Assembly (NCBI GenBank): GCA_002943765.1
Contig: PQWQ01000011.1
Coordinates: 496,001-560,000 of the forward strand
DNA from: Psoroptes ovis
Lineage: Eukaryota > Arthropoda > Arachnida > Sarcoptiformes > Psoroptidae
Direction of reading: 5' to 3'
Length of the DNA stretch: 64,000 nucleotides
Positions 11,901 through 20,452 of this stretch are shown here, one piece after another (position 1 is the stretch's first letter; every line of letters starts with the position of its first letter). The notes below the pieces were generated by a model that worked only from the letters and a program-made list of their open reading frames with translations, did no database searches and was not told where the DNA came from. Both the position numbers and the translations under genes were made by a program.

Positions 11901-12883
11901 TTTATTATTCGATTACTGAACGATCTTCAACGTTTTTGTGCATTTACGTCGATGATGGAATTATAATGTCAACAAATGAAAAAGATTTGAATGATTTGTA
12001 TTCAGTTCTGTGTGAATCATTTGAAGTCAAAACTGTGACATCAAACGTATATGTTGGTTTTCAATATGATTATAACAGAGAAAATGGTATTATCAAGTTG
12101 TGTCAATCGTCATACATACAACGTAAATTAGAACAGTTTAATATGGCTGATGCCAAGATCGTGAAGACACCAATGAATTATTCGATCAAATTGAATGACA
12201 ATGAAACTGGAGAAAAATCAACATATCCGTATCGCGAAGCAATTGGTTCATTGCTGTATTTATCCGTCAAAACTAGGCCCGATATTGCCTATGCCGTATC
12301 GAAATTATCTGCATTTCTGGAAAATCCTTTAGATGTCCATGTTAATGCTGTTAAGCATTTGTTTCGTTATTTGAAATGGACAAAAGACCTGTGTATTTAT
12401 TATAGTGGTAAAATTGATGAAATTACCGGTTACTCAGATGCAGATTGGGGCGGAAATTTACCATCACGAAAATCTACAATGGGATATTTAATTTGGTTAA
12501 ACGGCCCATTAGATTGGAATAGTAAACGTCAAAATTGTATTGCAACAAGTACATTGGAAGCAGAGTACATCGCTGCGAGTGAAACATCAAAAGTTCTTGT
12601 TGGAACTATGAATATGCTGAAAGAATTTCAAATCGATGTGAATGGTAAATTATTTTGTGATAATCAAGCTGCAGTGAACACAATTAATGGTACTGCTGGT
12701 ATTACAAACAAATTAAGACATGTGGACATTCGTTATCATCATGTACGATCAATCAAAGACAAAATCGATATATCGTGGATTGCCAGCGAAGATCAAATTG
12801 CGGACGTTTTTACGAAGTCTTTAACACCAGGCCCAACAGCAAAAATTATATCCAAAATTTTTAAGAAATGGGGGGAATGTTAG
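8987..12883 (+). CDS. Copia Gag-Pol polyprotein (1298 aa)
   Basis: This single ORF encodes every function the element needs to copy itself. From ATG 8987 the order is: Gag domain with LNGRNFNRWKTFIDILLAEH; CCHC knuckle C229-C232-H237-C242; aspartic protease with D285-T-G; GAG-pre-integrase zinc region (LHERLGHINCDRI, then CSSC); integrase DDE triad D493, D555, E591 with the typical 35-residue spacing; reverse transcriptase with D904 and YVDD at 987-990; and RNase H with D1151, E1191, D1225. An open frame extends 45 nt upstream into the LTR but has no ATG. No frameshift or readthrough separates gag from pol, as in fly copia. The stop codon TAG is the first bases of the 3' LTR. Confidence 0.96.
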   Translation: MGSHVKDGIVVLNGRNFNRWKTFIDILLAEHQVLGHVLAEPPADADDQYRALEARAKRIISQSLDDENHVRIESLTTAKAYYDAIVGYYRGAEKRNVNSLWDRYYSFKFGASLSNSFVELRNIVTELRSAKADLPEEAVVRKVLSILPPEYDGVADGIEVMSKDKITVTLAEVEDLVLRKQTRLNRRNESTAAMDEPRGSADLDLNNAVLAMPGKSKKRFDKQRPIVKCYNCGRAGHIKKYCRLLKNGPRNNDAINRANHQHNTNVALACVLPQSSPDDTVFWIDTGASESICNNKDLFCDLQLFTSEDDARAFAVSGYNEVSSSDSPRGIGTIQCKFFNGSSWTGVTLTNVLFMPSSLYNLISLGKITDKDGISFGGMKKHLVIYKDDRPIIYGEKGHELRNLYKCCVRVDKSCVNFVTKPSLSLLHERLGHINCDRIREMSTKQSVLDIPTSLEDGYTMCSSCIEGKLTETTHPSKSVKRVCESGQILHADVCGPIDESIHRNRYYVIFKDEFSSYRKVYFMKNKSEVIDKFKLCYSETKIETGHDILVLRSDNGTEFVNEQMADFMRMKGIKHETSVPYTPQQNGFAEREIRNLNDHARTIRLSARLPYYLWDEMVNTTAYLFNRICSSDGVTPYEKWHGRKPSIGHLRIIGSCGKALVKSHHRKFESKTCDVYLVGYEESTSIYRVYNPRQRCIQRVSSVKFIEEVKCSLMKTTMCNDDHVIMKSDKSDQNKMIFSEIDDDIFCDATDDESTLIVKSPKSKGRPLGTKNKQYERNIERINSLRSSNVICLSAMSEPSTYSEAVNCVDSDKWLEAMNEEIENINKNNTWIPVQRNNQHVIGLKWVYRIKDDGRYRARLVALGNKQRYDSFSETYAPVARNDSIRLMFAIAASQKMFIKQFDVCTAFLNGILEEDVFVDQPPGFEDDSGCVFKLVKGLYGLKQSPRAWNNRFSEVILKLNFKQSIFDPCIYYSITERSSTFLCIYVDDGIIMSTNEKDLNDLYSVLCESFEVKTVTSNVYVGFQYDYNRENGIIKLCQSSYIQRKLEQFNMADAKIVKTPMNYSIKLNDNETGEKSTYPYREAIGSLLYLSVKTRPDIAYAVSKLSAFLENPLDVHVNAVKHLFRYLKWTKDLCIYYSGKIDEITGYSDADWGGNLPSRKSTMGYLIWLNGPLDWNSKRQNCIATSTLEAEYIAASETSKVLVGTMNMLKEFQIDVNGKLFCDNQAAVNTINGTAGITNKLRHVDIRYHHVRSIKDKIDISWIASEDQIADVFTKSLTPGPTAKIISKIFKKWGEC
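12870..12877 (+). promoter_or_regulatory. Polypurine tract
   Basis: GGGGGGAA lies directly before the TG of the 3' LTR, where plus-strand DNA synthesis would be primed. It overlaps the last codons of the polyprotein. Confidence 0.85.
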
Positions 12884-13145
12884 AATTTATATAGAATTAT
12901 TTTGTACTTTGTTTTGTCTTTAATTTGACATAATGTTCCCCGCATTATATTAATTAATTGTATGCTAATTAATTTCTTAAAAATTTGTTAAAAACTGTAA
13001 TATTTTCAAATTACAAATTGTATAAATAAAAGTTATGTTAAGCTGGGTGGTTAACGCAGTTTACAGCAAGCATACCCACAGCTTCTGCGCATTTATAATT
13101 TTGTTTGTTTCTTTCTAACAGCTCCGCAAGTTTAAATTATTTACA
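12878..13145 (+). repeat. Copia 3' LTR (268 bp)
   Basis: The sequence matches the 5' LTR base for base by eye and is followed by the GATTC target duplication. Confidence 0.96.
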
Positions 13146-13150
13146 GATTC
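13146..13150. repeat. Copia target-site duplication, right copy (GATTC)
   Basis: This matches 8710-8714. Confidence 0.95.
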
Positions 13151-14822
13151 GTGTATATTCATAATTATATTTCGGTTTTCGACAGATAATTTTGTGAGAA
13201 TTCATTCATGTTTTACGGTAGTGATTGTGATTTGAGCTCCAATGCGACAGCTCGGACCTTAACAACAGCAAATATGCTGTGACAAAAAACTTGACAACTG
13301 TGTAAAATTAAAATTTTGAAAAATGGAAAATGCATCAAATTTTTCAATGATAATTGATCATAATTATATATGGTGAATCAGAATGTTTGCATTCATTTCT
13401 AATTTTTGATTGACAAATTTTGCCAATTTTCCATGTCGAATTTCAAAATGTCAAATATGATGGCGAATAATTTGACAACAATATTTGATGGAGATTTTTT
13501 TTTTCATTTTTATTTATTCTGCGAGACAGTTTTCACATTATTCAAGTAATTATCATCTCACCATGGAATAATAGAAACATTCATTGAATATCTTAACATT
13601 TCTAAATGAAAAAAAATTCATTTTCAAATGATGATGATGATTGTTTTGGGTAACCTGCATTGTCGCCGTTTTGTTAAATGATCTAGAATTTGAATCATAA
13701 TTGCGTAAACATTTCTCATTTTTCTATTTGCCCCATTTGCCTCCTGTTGTGATAAGCAATTTCTGATATAAAGCGATGATTGTTTGAACATTCATAATAG
13801 CTTATTCATTGTTTGAGAAGACATTTTCTTCAGAAGAATACATATGTGATGGTGACAAATATAAAATAAACATTAGAAATTAAATGGGCCAATGGGTAAT
13901 AATAATATTGTTTGATATTCTAATGCAGTCAATGATGAATGAATCATCATTATTTTCATCAAAGAAACCACAAACAAACATGGTGAATAATTCAATGCAT
14001 CATATACATTATAATATGGATGTGAGAATATATGTTTAAATCTTTAAATTTATGCAGAACAAACATTGAATTTCATTACAGTTTCAATGGAAATTTTGCT
14101 GATATTTTCGGTGACATTTTCAATATTTTAATATAAATATTTTCCAAAATCTCAAAAACTATTGAAAGAAATAATGGAATGGACCTTGAGTGAAGCGATC
14201 TTTATTCATATTTTAATTTATCACCAACACCATTTCTTTTGGAATCATTTTCAACATCATCACTTATCTATTGTCAGGAATTTTTTTCTCGAACATCTTC
14301 AACAATCATTTGACGACCAAATCGACAACAATTGATGGTCAGCAAACAGCTATTGAAGAGTGTATTATTCGAGTAAAAATGACCAAGAATGCCAAAAAAA
14401 AAAAAAAATCCATCATTTTATTGCTTTTGGTAGAAAATGAATAAAATTCCAATTTATTTTTTATCAAAATAAAAAAATATAATAAAGACAAACATATTAC
14501 TTTGACACTAAGGAATTTCGACTCGTTTTTTTTTGTCTTCACAAATAAAAGACTCAAAAGAATTTATAATTAAACAAAATAGGCCATTTTCGGTATGAGA
14601 GTTCTTGGTAAATTCGCTCAATTCTTTTTTTTATTTTATTTTATTCGTAATTCAAACATTAATGTTGTTCATTGATAATAAAATAAAATAAAATGAATGA
14701 ATGAGAATCAAACATTTTCAATTTCTTTTATCGAAAAAAAAAAGAAAAAAATAAATTGAATTGGCCCCATATTAACATTTGAAAATGCATTTTCAATGAT
14801 AATAATAATAATAATGATAAGA
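13151..14822. other. Intergenic DNA between the two retrotransposons
   Basis: I recognise no gene. The right part carries (TAA)n at 14799-14820, which forms one flank of the non-LTR element. Confidence 0.5.
14799..14820. repeat. (TAA)n microsatellite at the 3' side of the RLE element
   Basis: GATAATAATAATAATAATGATAA directly borders the 3' end of the retrotransposon; it is probably the other half of the target repeat. Confidence 0.85.
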
Positions 14823-15005
14823 GATTTTATTGCATATTTATATCTAATATTATTTACATGTTGAAATTAATATATATGTATGGGATGAAAATAAAAATAA
14901 ATAAAAAAATAAAATAAAATGAGATTTATATACGTATTGAGAGTAGAAGATTTTCGGGGGATGTTGGTTATTGCCGAGGGTAATGATGATATGGGCATTG
15001 GTGGT

Positions 15006-17198
15006 TTAGGTGTCTCGATTTTCTCCATGGTCCATCTCATCGAAGAGATGTACCATTTCATCGTCATCGAAGACGGCCTTCTCCTTAATCTCTCTGACAA
15101 TGATCTCGCACGTGCGCTTTATAGTGATGTACTGGATATATGCTTTGGTCTTAACGTCCGCCGCCAGTATATCCATATACTTTTTGAAGTGGTGGGTGAC
15201 CAAGCCATCCCATGTCATAACGACTGCCACTTGTGTCACTTGGGCTCCGTACATCATTGTCAATTCGTTAGCCAGCAATTCGTACTTGCGGCTCTTCTCA
15301 ATCTCTGTTCTTTTGAGATTGTCCTTACTTGTTATTCCTACTTCTACTAATAAGATTTTGTTTTCTTTGAGATCATGTATTAGTAGATCCGGCTTGTTGT
15401 TGCTTATTCTGGTGTCTGTGGTGATGGGTACATCACTTTTGATTTTGACCCGATCGTTGCTCACCACGCTCTCCACATTGTAGTTCTTCAACTTTTTTCT
15501 CTTGGTGACACCATATCTACGGGCAAACATGAAATGGATGCACCTGACAACATCGTTGTGCCTTTTCTTATATTCCGAATTTAAAAGTCGGCCGCAACAA
15601 GTTGCCAGATGGTCCACTCCTTTGTTTGTACTCTTACAATGACCGCATTTTTTATTCTGAAAGAATAAGTTACGATCTTGTAACTTGCACAACATGGCCT
15701 CTTGTTGAGGACTCATGTTACCCTTGCTAAGCCATAGTGAGGACTGCGCCACATCTATGGGGTGATCGCCATGGTCAAAAATTTTGCTGTGTAGTTTTTT
15801 GTTCATGATTTTGTTGGTTCTGTTGATGTTCTGGTGTTGAATTATTTTTTCTTTGACCACTTGGTGTTCCTCTAGGTCGTATTTCTGTTTCAGTCTGGTT
15901 TTGATCGTTCCCAGCTGTGTGCCCATTCGTTCTTCAGTCAGTATTATTTCCCTTGTTTCAGGGTTGTTGGCCATTTTTTCATGCAAATTTAGCAGCATAA
16001 TCTCGGATCTGTCTTCGATGTTGTGAAGCCCCCTTCCTAATTTATCTCTGGGCAGGTACAGCCTGTCCATATTTGCTGCGTTTTTAATTATGTTTTTATC
16101 TCTAAGTCTTCTTTTGATGTTATTGTCTATTTCTTTCAATTCTTTTTCTTGGAAGTCGATTATTCCTAGATAATAATTCATGCTAGTCAACACATATTGG
16201 TTGATGGCGGTAAATAGATTTCTGGCATTCAACTTGGTGTTACATAGCTTTTCTGTCCTATCATTCATCTTTTCTGATAAGTATTCTTTATTTTCTTCTT
16301 TGATCACATTACTTTGGTCTTCAAGTATTCCTAGGTATTTGTAGCCGTTCTCGCTGATCATTTGACCAAAGGTTCCTTCTTCGTTAATGTTGTTTGCTGA
16401 TTTCTCTTCATTAATTATGAAGCCTATTTTTTTTAATGTATCACGTGTATGTTGAGATATTATCTTTAACTCATCTTTGTTTCTTGCGTATAATTTGATA
16501 TCATCGATGAATATTGCGTGGTTTGTCTCAATATTTGTATTAATTATCTTTACTTTAGCACACCTTTCATTCAAGATTCTCGAAAGTGGCTCCATCGCAA
16601 TAACAAAAAGTAGGGGGGATAGTGAGTCTCCCTGTAATATTCCATTTTCGATATTTACACTTCCTATTATCTGATTATTTATCACTAGTTTGGTTTTTTG
16701 GTTTTGTAGCGTGCGTTCGATGAAGTTTATTATATTCGGTGGGATGTTAATTCTATTCAGGCAACTTATTATGTAAGTATGGGGAACGCTGTCGTAGGCT
16801 TTTTGGATGTCGATCCAGCTGGTGCTTAATTTATAGTCGTTGGTCATGTTTATTAGTTTATTTAATATTGCTTGTTGTTTCGCGCCTTGACATCTTCTTT
16901 TAGTGCCAAGTTGATTTGGAGAAACTACTTCGTTGATTTCGATGATTTCATACAATATTTCGGTGATTACTTTACTGATTAATTTGTATATGTTGGACAA
17001 ACATGTGATGGGTCTTAGGTCTTTGGGATTAATTGTATTTTCTTTTTTTGGTAGCAGGTATGTTAGGCCCCTATACATTTCCTCATTAATTGTTTCTGGA
17101 TGTTGGATTGCTTTTTTAACTAATTCTATCAGCTTCTTATGGAGCGTGTGTAATTTTTTGATGAAGAAATTAAATATTCTTCGCCGGCTGCTTTCCAT
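15006..17198 (-). pseudogene. RLE retrotransposon, reverse transcriptase and endonuclease part (730 codons)
   Basis: RT motifs are in order: DLRPITCLSNIYKL, motif A WIDIQKAYDSVPH (D130), motif B GILQGDSLSPLLF, and motif C FIDD (D232-D233). A zinc knuckle C518-x2-C521-x8-H530-x3-C534 follows, then the restriction-like endonuclease with PD (D604) and E619 in LLVEVGIT. All catalytic residues are present. The nominal ATG at 17196-17198 lies inside the upstream frame and the frame overlaps it by 70 nt, so this is the C-terminal part of one protein and not a separate gene. The frame is open to its TAA. Confidence 0.85.
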
Positions 17199-18409
17199 GG
17201 TGGGAGCTTATCGATGGTTACTTGAATGATTTTTTCAATTTTGTCATCGCTCAAGTCTGTATGCAGTTCAATTGGTTTTAATGTACTGACTATTTCGTCG
17301 TATTCTGGGTTATGCGTTGTTTTTTTCCAAATCGCTTCCCAGAAGTCTTTCACTTTATCGCTGTCAATCTTTTCATTGATTGTTTTCTTATTTGTAACGT
17401 CTAGTTCTCGGTAGAATCGGCTTGTGTTTACTTCAAACATTCTGTTGTCTTTGCGATACTTATTTCTGTTTTCACTGATTTTTAATCTTTTTTCATATGC
17501 TTTTGCTCTCTCTTTGAATTTATCTAATAATTTTTCAATATCGTTTCTGTTGTTGGAGTGTATGTTGTTATTTTTGCATATTCTGATTATTGCTGTATTT
17601 GTTTCATTGTTTGATTTGTATTCTTCCATTAAGATTATCTTCTGTTGCAGTTTTTCTATTTTCGATTCAATTGACTGTTTCCATTTACTCGGTTCTTTTT
17701 TCACTAAGCATACTTCTTGATATGTTTTTTGGCAGATGTATAATACTTTATTCATATCATTAAGGTCGTTTATTGATTCGTTAATCTTTTCCTCTCTTAT
17801 TATTTCATTGATGTAATTGATGATTTCGTATTTTATTTCTTCACTGTAGATTTTGGATGTTCTTGGTCTTTCTTGTTCATCTGTTTCGTTGATTGTTTTG
17901 AGAGCATCTTTGAATTTATTTTTAACCATTACATATAATTGCGGATTCTTTATTACGTAGTTAGTATCTCGTCTGATGTTAGTGTTTTCGTCGATTGGTC
18001 TTCTGGCCTTGATATGATTGTATAAATTTCTTAAGTCGATAACTGATTTGTTTTCATTGAATTTGTTGTTAAATGATTCTTGGATTATCTTCCATCCTCC
18101 TTTAGGTAGTCTGTCGATGCTTACTGATACTTCATTGTATAACTTTTCCACCCATTTGTCTTTTGTTGTCTCATCATTTATTGTCTCGATAATATTTTTT
18201 AACCTTTGAGTTTTCGTTAGTTGTTGTTGGGAATCGTCGGTGTTTTGGCTACTTTCAATAGTAGTGGCGCTATTTGCTTGCTCGAATTGAGCTGTTTGTT
18301 GTTCTGCTCGATTGTTGCCTTGCGAAATCTCGTTTTCGTTTGATGTTTCTGTTTGTTGTTCGAGTTCCGAAGGACTTGGAGCATTTTGGATGTTTTTTCT
18401 CCTTGGCAT
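17129..18409 (-). pseudogene. RLE retrotransposon, N-terminal part of the ORF (426 codons)
   Basis: The frame opens with ATG at 18409. A Gln/Asn/Ser-rich head (residues 1-70) is followed by a segment with GGWKIIQESFNNKF and DLRNLYNHIKARR that looks like a Myb/SANT helix set, as used for target binding in R2-type proteins. No C2H2 zinc finger precedes it. The frame reaches the first conserved RT-associated motif (KLPPWKAAG) and then runs into about 16 residues unlike the family before a stop. The protein logically continues in the downstream frame, which is shifted by -1. The break is either an inactivating 1-nt loss or programmed frameshifting; I see no classical slippery heptamer. Confidence 0.75.
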
Positions 18410-18535
18410 TTCCTTTCTTCTGATGCCAGATTTGTTGTTTTTTGTTGATTTTTTCTATGTATTTGGAGCACAAAACGTTGAAAATTTCACTGAGAAAAAA
18501 CACACACAACCTTGCTGAACGGCGGCTATTTCAAC

Positions 18536-18542
<7 letters not shown>

Positions 18543-18567
<25 letters not shown>
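18543..18567. repeat. (TAA)n microsatellite at the 5' side of the RLE element
   Basis: About eight ATA/TAA units lie here, matching the repeat and orientation found at 14799-14820 on the other side of the element. Confidence 0.9.
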
Positions 18568-18983
18568 GACGATGGAAATAATGAAAACATGAAAATCAAA
18601 AGAAAATTTCCAAATTCAAATTGAATTGTTTTCTGAAAAGCAAATTTGTTGAAAGCAAAGAGAGAAAACACACTGAATAAAAAAATTGAATAAATTGAAT
18701 AATAATCAAAGAAAATTCTAAACCAGTAATTTATTGAAAGAATTTATGGAATAATTTTATTGAAAGAATTCATTCAAAAAAAAAAAAAATTCTTTGATGA
18801 TGATGATGATGTTAATGATGAATGATGGCTAAAAGCAATTCAATCATCATCATCATTTTTTCTCTACTTTCAAGCTTTCAAACTCTTGGATAATCAAAAG
18901 AATTTCATTATTAAAAATGAAATGAAATAAAAAATAAAATAACTGAACTTTTTTTTTTTTTTAATTTATTCCTAACAGAAATA

Positions 18984-19063
18984 TTGGGTTGTCCCATAAG
19001 TTCTTGCCGTTTTTTGATTTTTTTTTATTCGAAAAAACGGCAAGAACTTATGGGACAACCTAA
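18984..19063. mobile_element. Palindromic mariner MITE, 80 bp
   Basis: Near-perfect inverted repeats of about 32 bp (GGTTGTCCCATAAGTTCTTG core) flank a loop of roughly 15 bp, with TA dinucleotides at 18982-18983 and 19064-19065 as target duplication. The ends resemble mariner terminal repeats (GGTTGTCC...AAGTTC). There is no coding capacity, so it depends on a transposase elsewhere. Confidence 0.85.
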
Positions 19064-19424
19064 TAGAAATAATTCATTTTCATTGATTATGTTTATTATT
19101 ATTATTATTATTATCATTTCTATGATATTAATTCAAAATTATTTAATTAAAAAACGAAATAAATGAAAAATATGAGAAATATGTACGCAAACACATGGAA
19201 AAATCAATATGTTTTTCCACCACCACTACTATATCAATACAACTAAAAGTTATTGAACAAATTTTTATATTTTTATCAAATCTTGTCAAAGTTTACTAAT
19301 GTTGTCTCATACAACAATATAAAATCGATTTGTATTTGAATTCTATTTGAAAGTAAATTTAATAAATTCAATAGATGAATTTCATTGGAATTCATTTATT
19401 GAATTTATGAATAAATAAATAAAT

Positions 19425-19611
19425 CAGTCATTCTCAACCGGTGTTCCGCGGCACTTTAGTGTTCCGCCAGATTCCAAAAATGTGCCGCCAAATTTCGGAA
19501 ATTTAACTCATTCCTTCACTATTCCCTTACTTGGTGTGCCGCAAGATTTTGGAAATAAAGGCTTTTCCTTTTTTCAGTGTGCCGCGGCGAAAAAAAGGTT
19601 GAGAATGACTG
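19425..19611. mobile_element. hAT-type MITE, 187 bp
   Basis: The ends CAGTCATTCTCAACC and GGTTGAGAATGACTG are inverted repeats of the hAT type (CAGNNNTTCTCAACC). AAATAAAT flanks both sides (19417-19424 and 19612-19619), the expected 8-bp duplication, although the site lies in an AAAT repeat, so this could be chance. The interior is locally GC-richer, with GTGCCGC-like units repeated and inverted. There is no ORF. Confidence 0.85.
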
Positions 19612-19962
19612 AAATAAATAAATGAACGAATGAATTAAATAAAGCCAAAAATATTAATATCAATGAATTAATGAATAATGAATCCAAGTAGAAATGAATG
19701 ATAATAATAATAATAATAATTCATATTTATCGATATGTAATGGTACCAAATTAAAGATTAAAGCATTCTTTGATTCAGACACACACACACAAACATCCAC
19801 ACATGAATTGATTGCATTTCAATGACAGAACATCGTGTAATGTCGATTTGTATGTCGACAAATGTTCGTGTTTGTATAAATGGAATTGAATCTGAAAATA
19901 CAATTAAATCTAGAGAACAATCGAAATATTTTTGCTTTCATTCATTTGTGCAAATCTCAAAG

Positions 19963-19967
19963 TATGT

Positions 19968-19999
<32 letters not shown>
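19963..19999. repeat. (TG)n microsatellite
   Basis: A TG run with one interruption (TGAG). Confidence 0.95.
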
Positions 20000-20397
20000 A
20001 CTTGATTTGGAATTAATTTAATATGTTTGAATAGTTTTAATCGAAAGCCATTAAAATTCTTTGTATTATTGTACTTGTATTCAATGGAATCAAACGAATA
20101 AATCATTTTATTTCATTTATTCAACTCTAACTCTCATTCTCGCTATATCCATAAAACAATAATTGTATAAATGTGTTTGTAATAATAATAAATTTCAAAT
20201 GTGTGAATAGAAAATTAATATACAATACCAATCATCAAACGATTGGTATTGATATTATTATTATTATTATTATTATAACACAATTCACCAATCAATGGCT
20301 GATTGATTCTTGTTGTTTACCAAACAAAAAAAAACGAAGAAAATTATCATTATTGATTTTGTTTATTTATTTATTTATTTATTAAGTCTATTCATTG

Positions 20398-20452
20398 AAT
20401 CAATGAATGAATGAATGAATGAATGAATAAATGAATGAATGAAAATCAAATT
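20398..20452. repeat. (TGAA)n tetranucleotide repeat
   Basis: About a dozen near-perfect TGAA units with one TAAA variant. Confidence 0.9.

Larger units (their letters stand above)
8715..13145 (+). mobile_element. Ty1/copia LTR retrotransposon, apparently intact
   Basis: This 4431-bp element has two 268-bp LTRs (TGTTAG...TTTACA) that read identical by eye, a 5-bp GATTC duplication, a primer site immediately after the 5' LTR, one uninterrupted gag-pol ORF and a G-rich polypurine tract before the 3' LTR. The domain order (Gag, protease, integrase, reverse transcriptase, RNase H) places it in Ty1/copia rather than gypsy, where integrase is last. Identical LTRs and an open frame imply very recent insertion. 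Confidence 0.97.
14823..18542 (-). mobile_element. Non-LTR retrotransposon with restriction-like endonuclease (R4/Dong-like), in a TAA repeat
   Basis: This roughly 3.7 kb minus-strand element has an ORF broken into two overlapping frames, a short 5' leader (18410-18542) and a 3' UTR ending near an AATAAA (14826-14831, minus strand). RT followed by a CCHC knuckle and a C-terminal PD-x14-E nuclease defines the R2/R4/NeSL/CRE group of early-branching LINEs rather than APE-type LINEs. Runs of (TAA)n in the same orientation abut both ends (14799-14820 and 18543-18567), as reported for Dong of Bombyx. Both boundaries are estimates from where the TAA repeat stops. No poly-A tail is seen. Confidence 0.85.

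Noticed and set aside
17129..17198. A separate second gene starting at ATG 17198 in the retrotransposon
   Set aside because: Its first residues do not resemble an RT N-terminus; the conserved motif before it is in the other frame, so this is one broken ORF.
20398..20452. CRISPR-like tandem array
   Set aside because: It is a plain TGAA microsatellite without spacers, in a eukaryotic genome.
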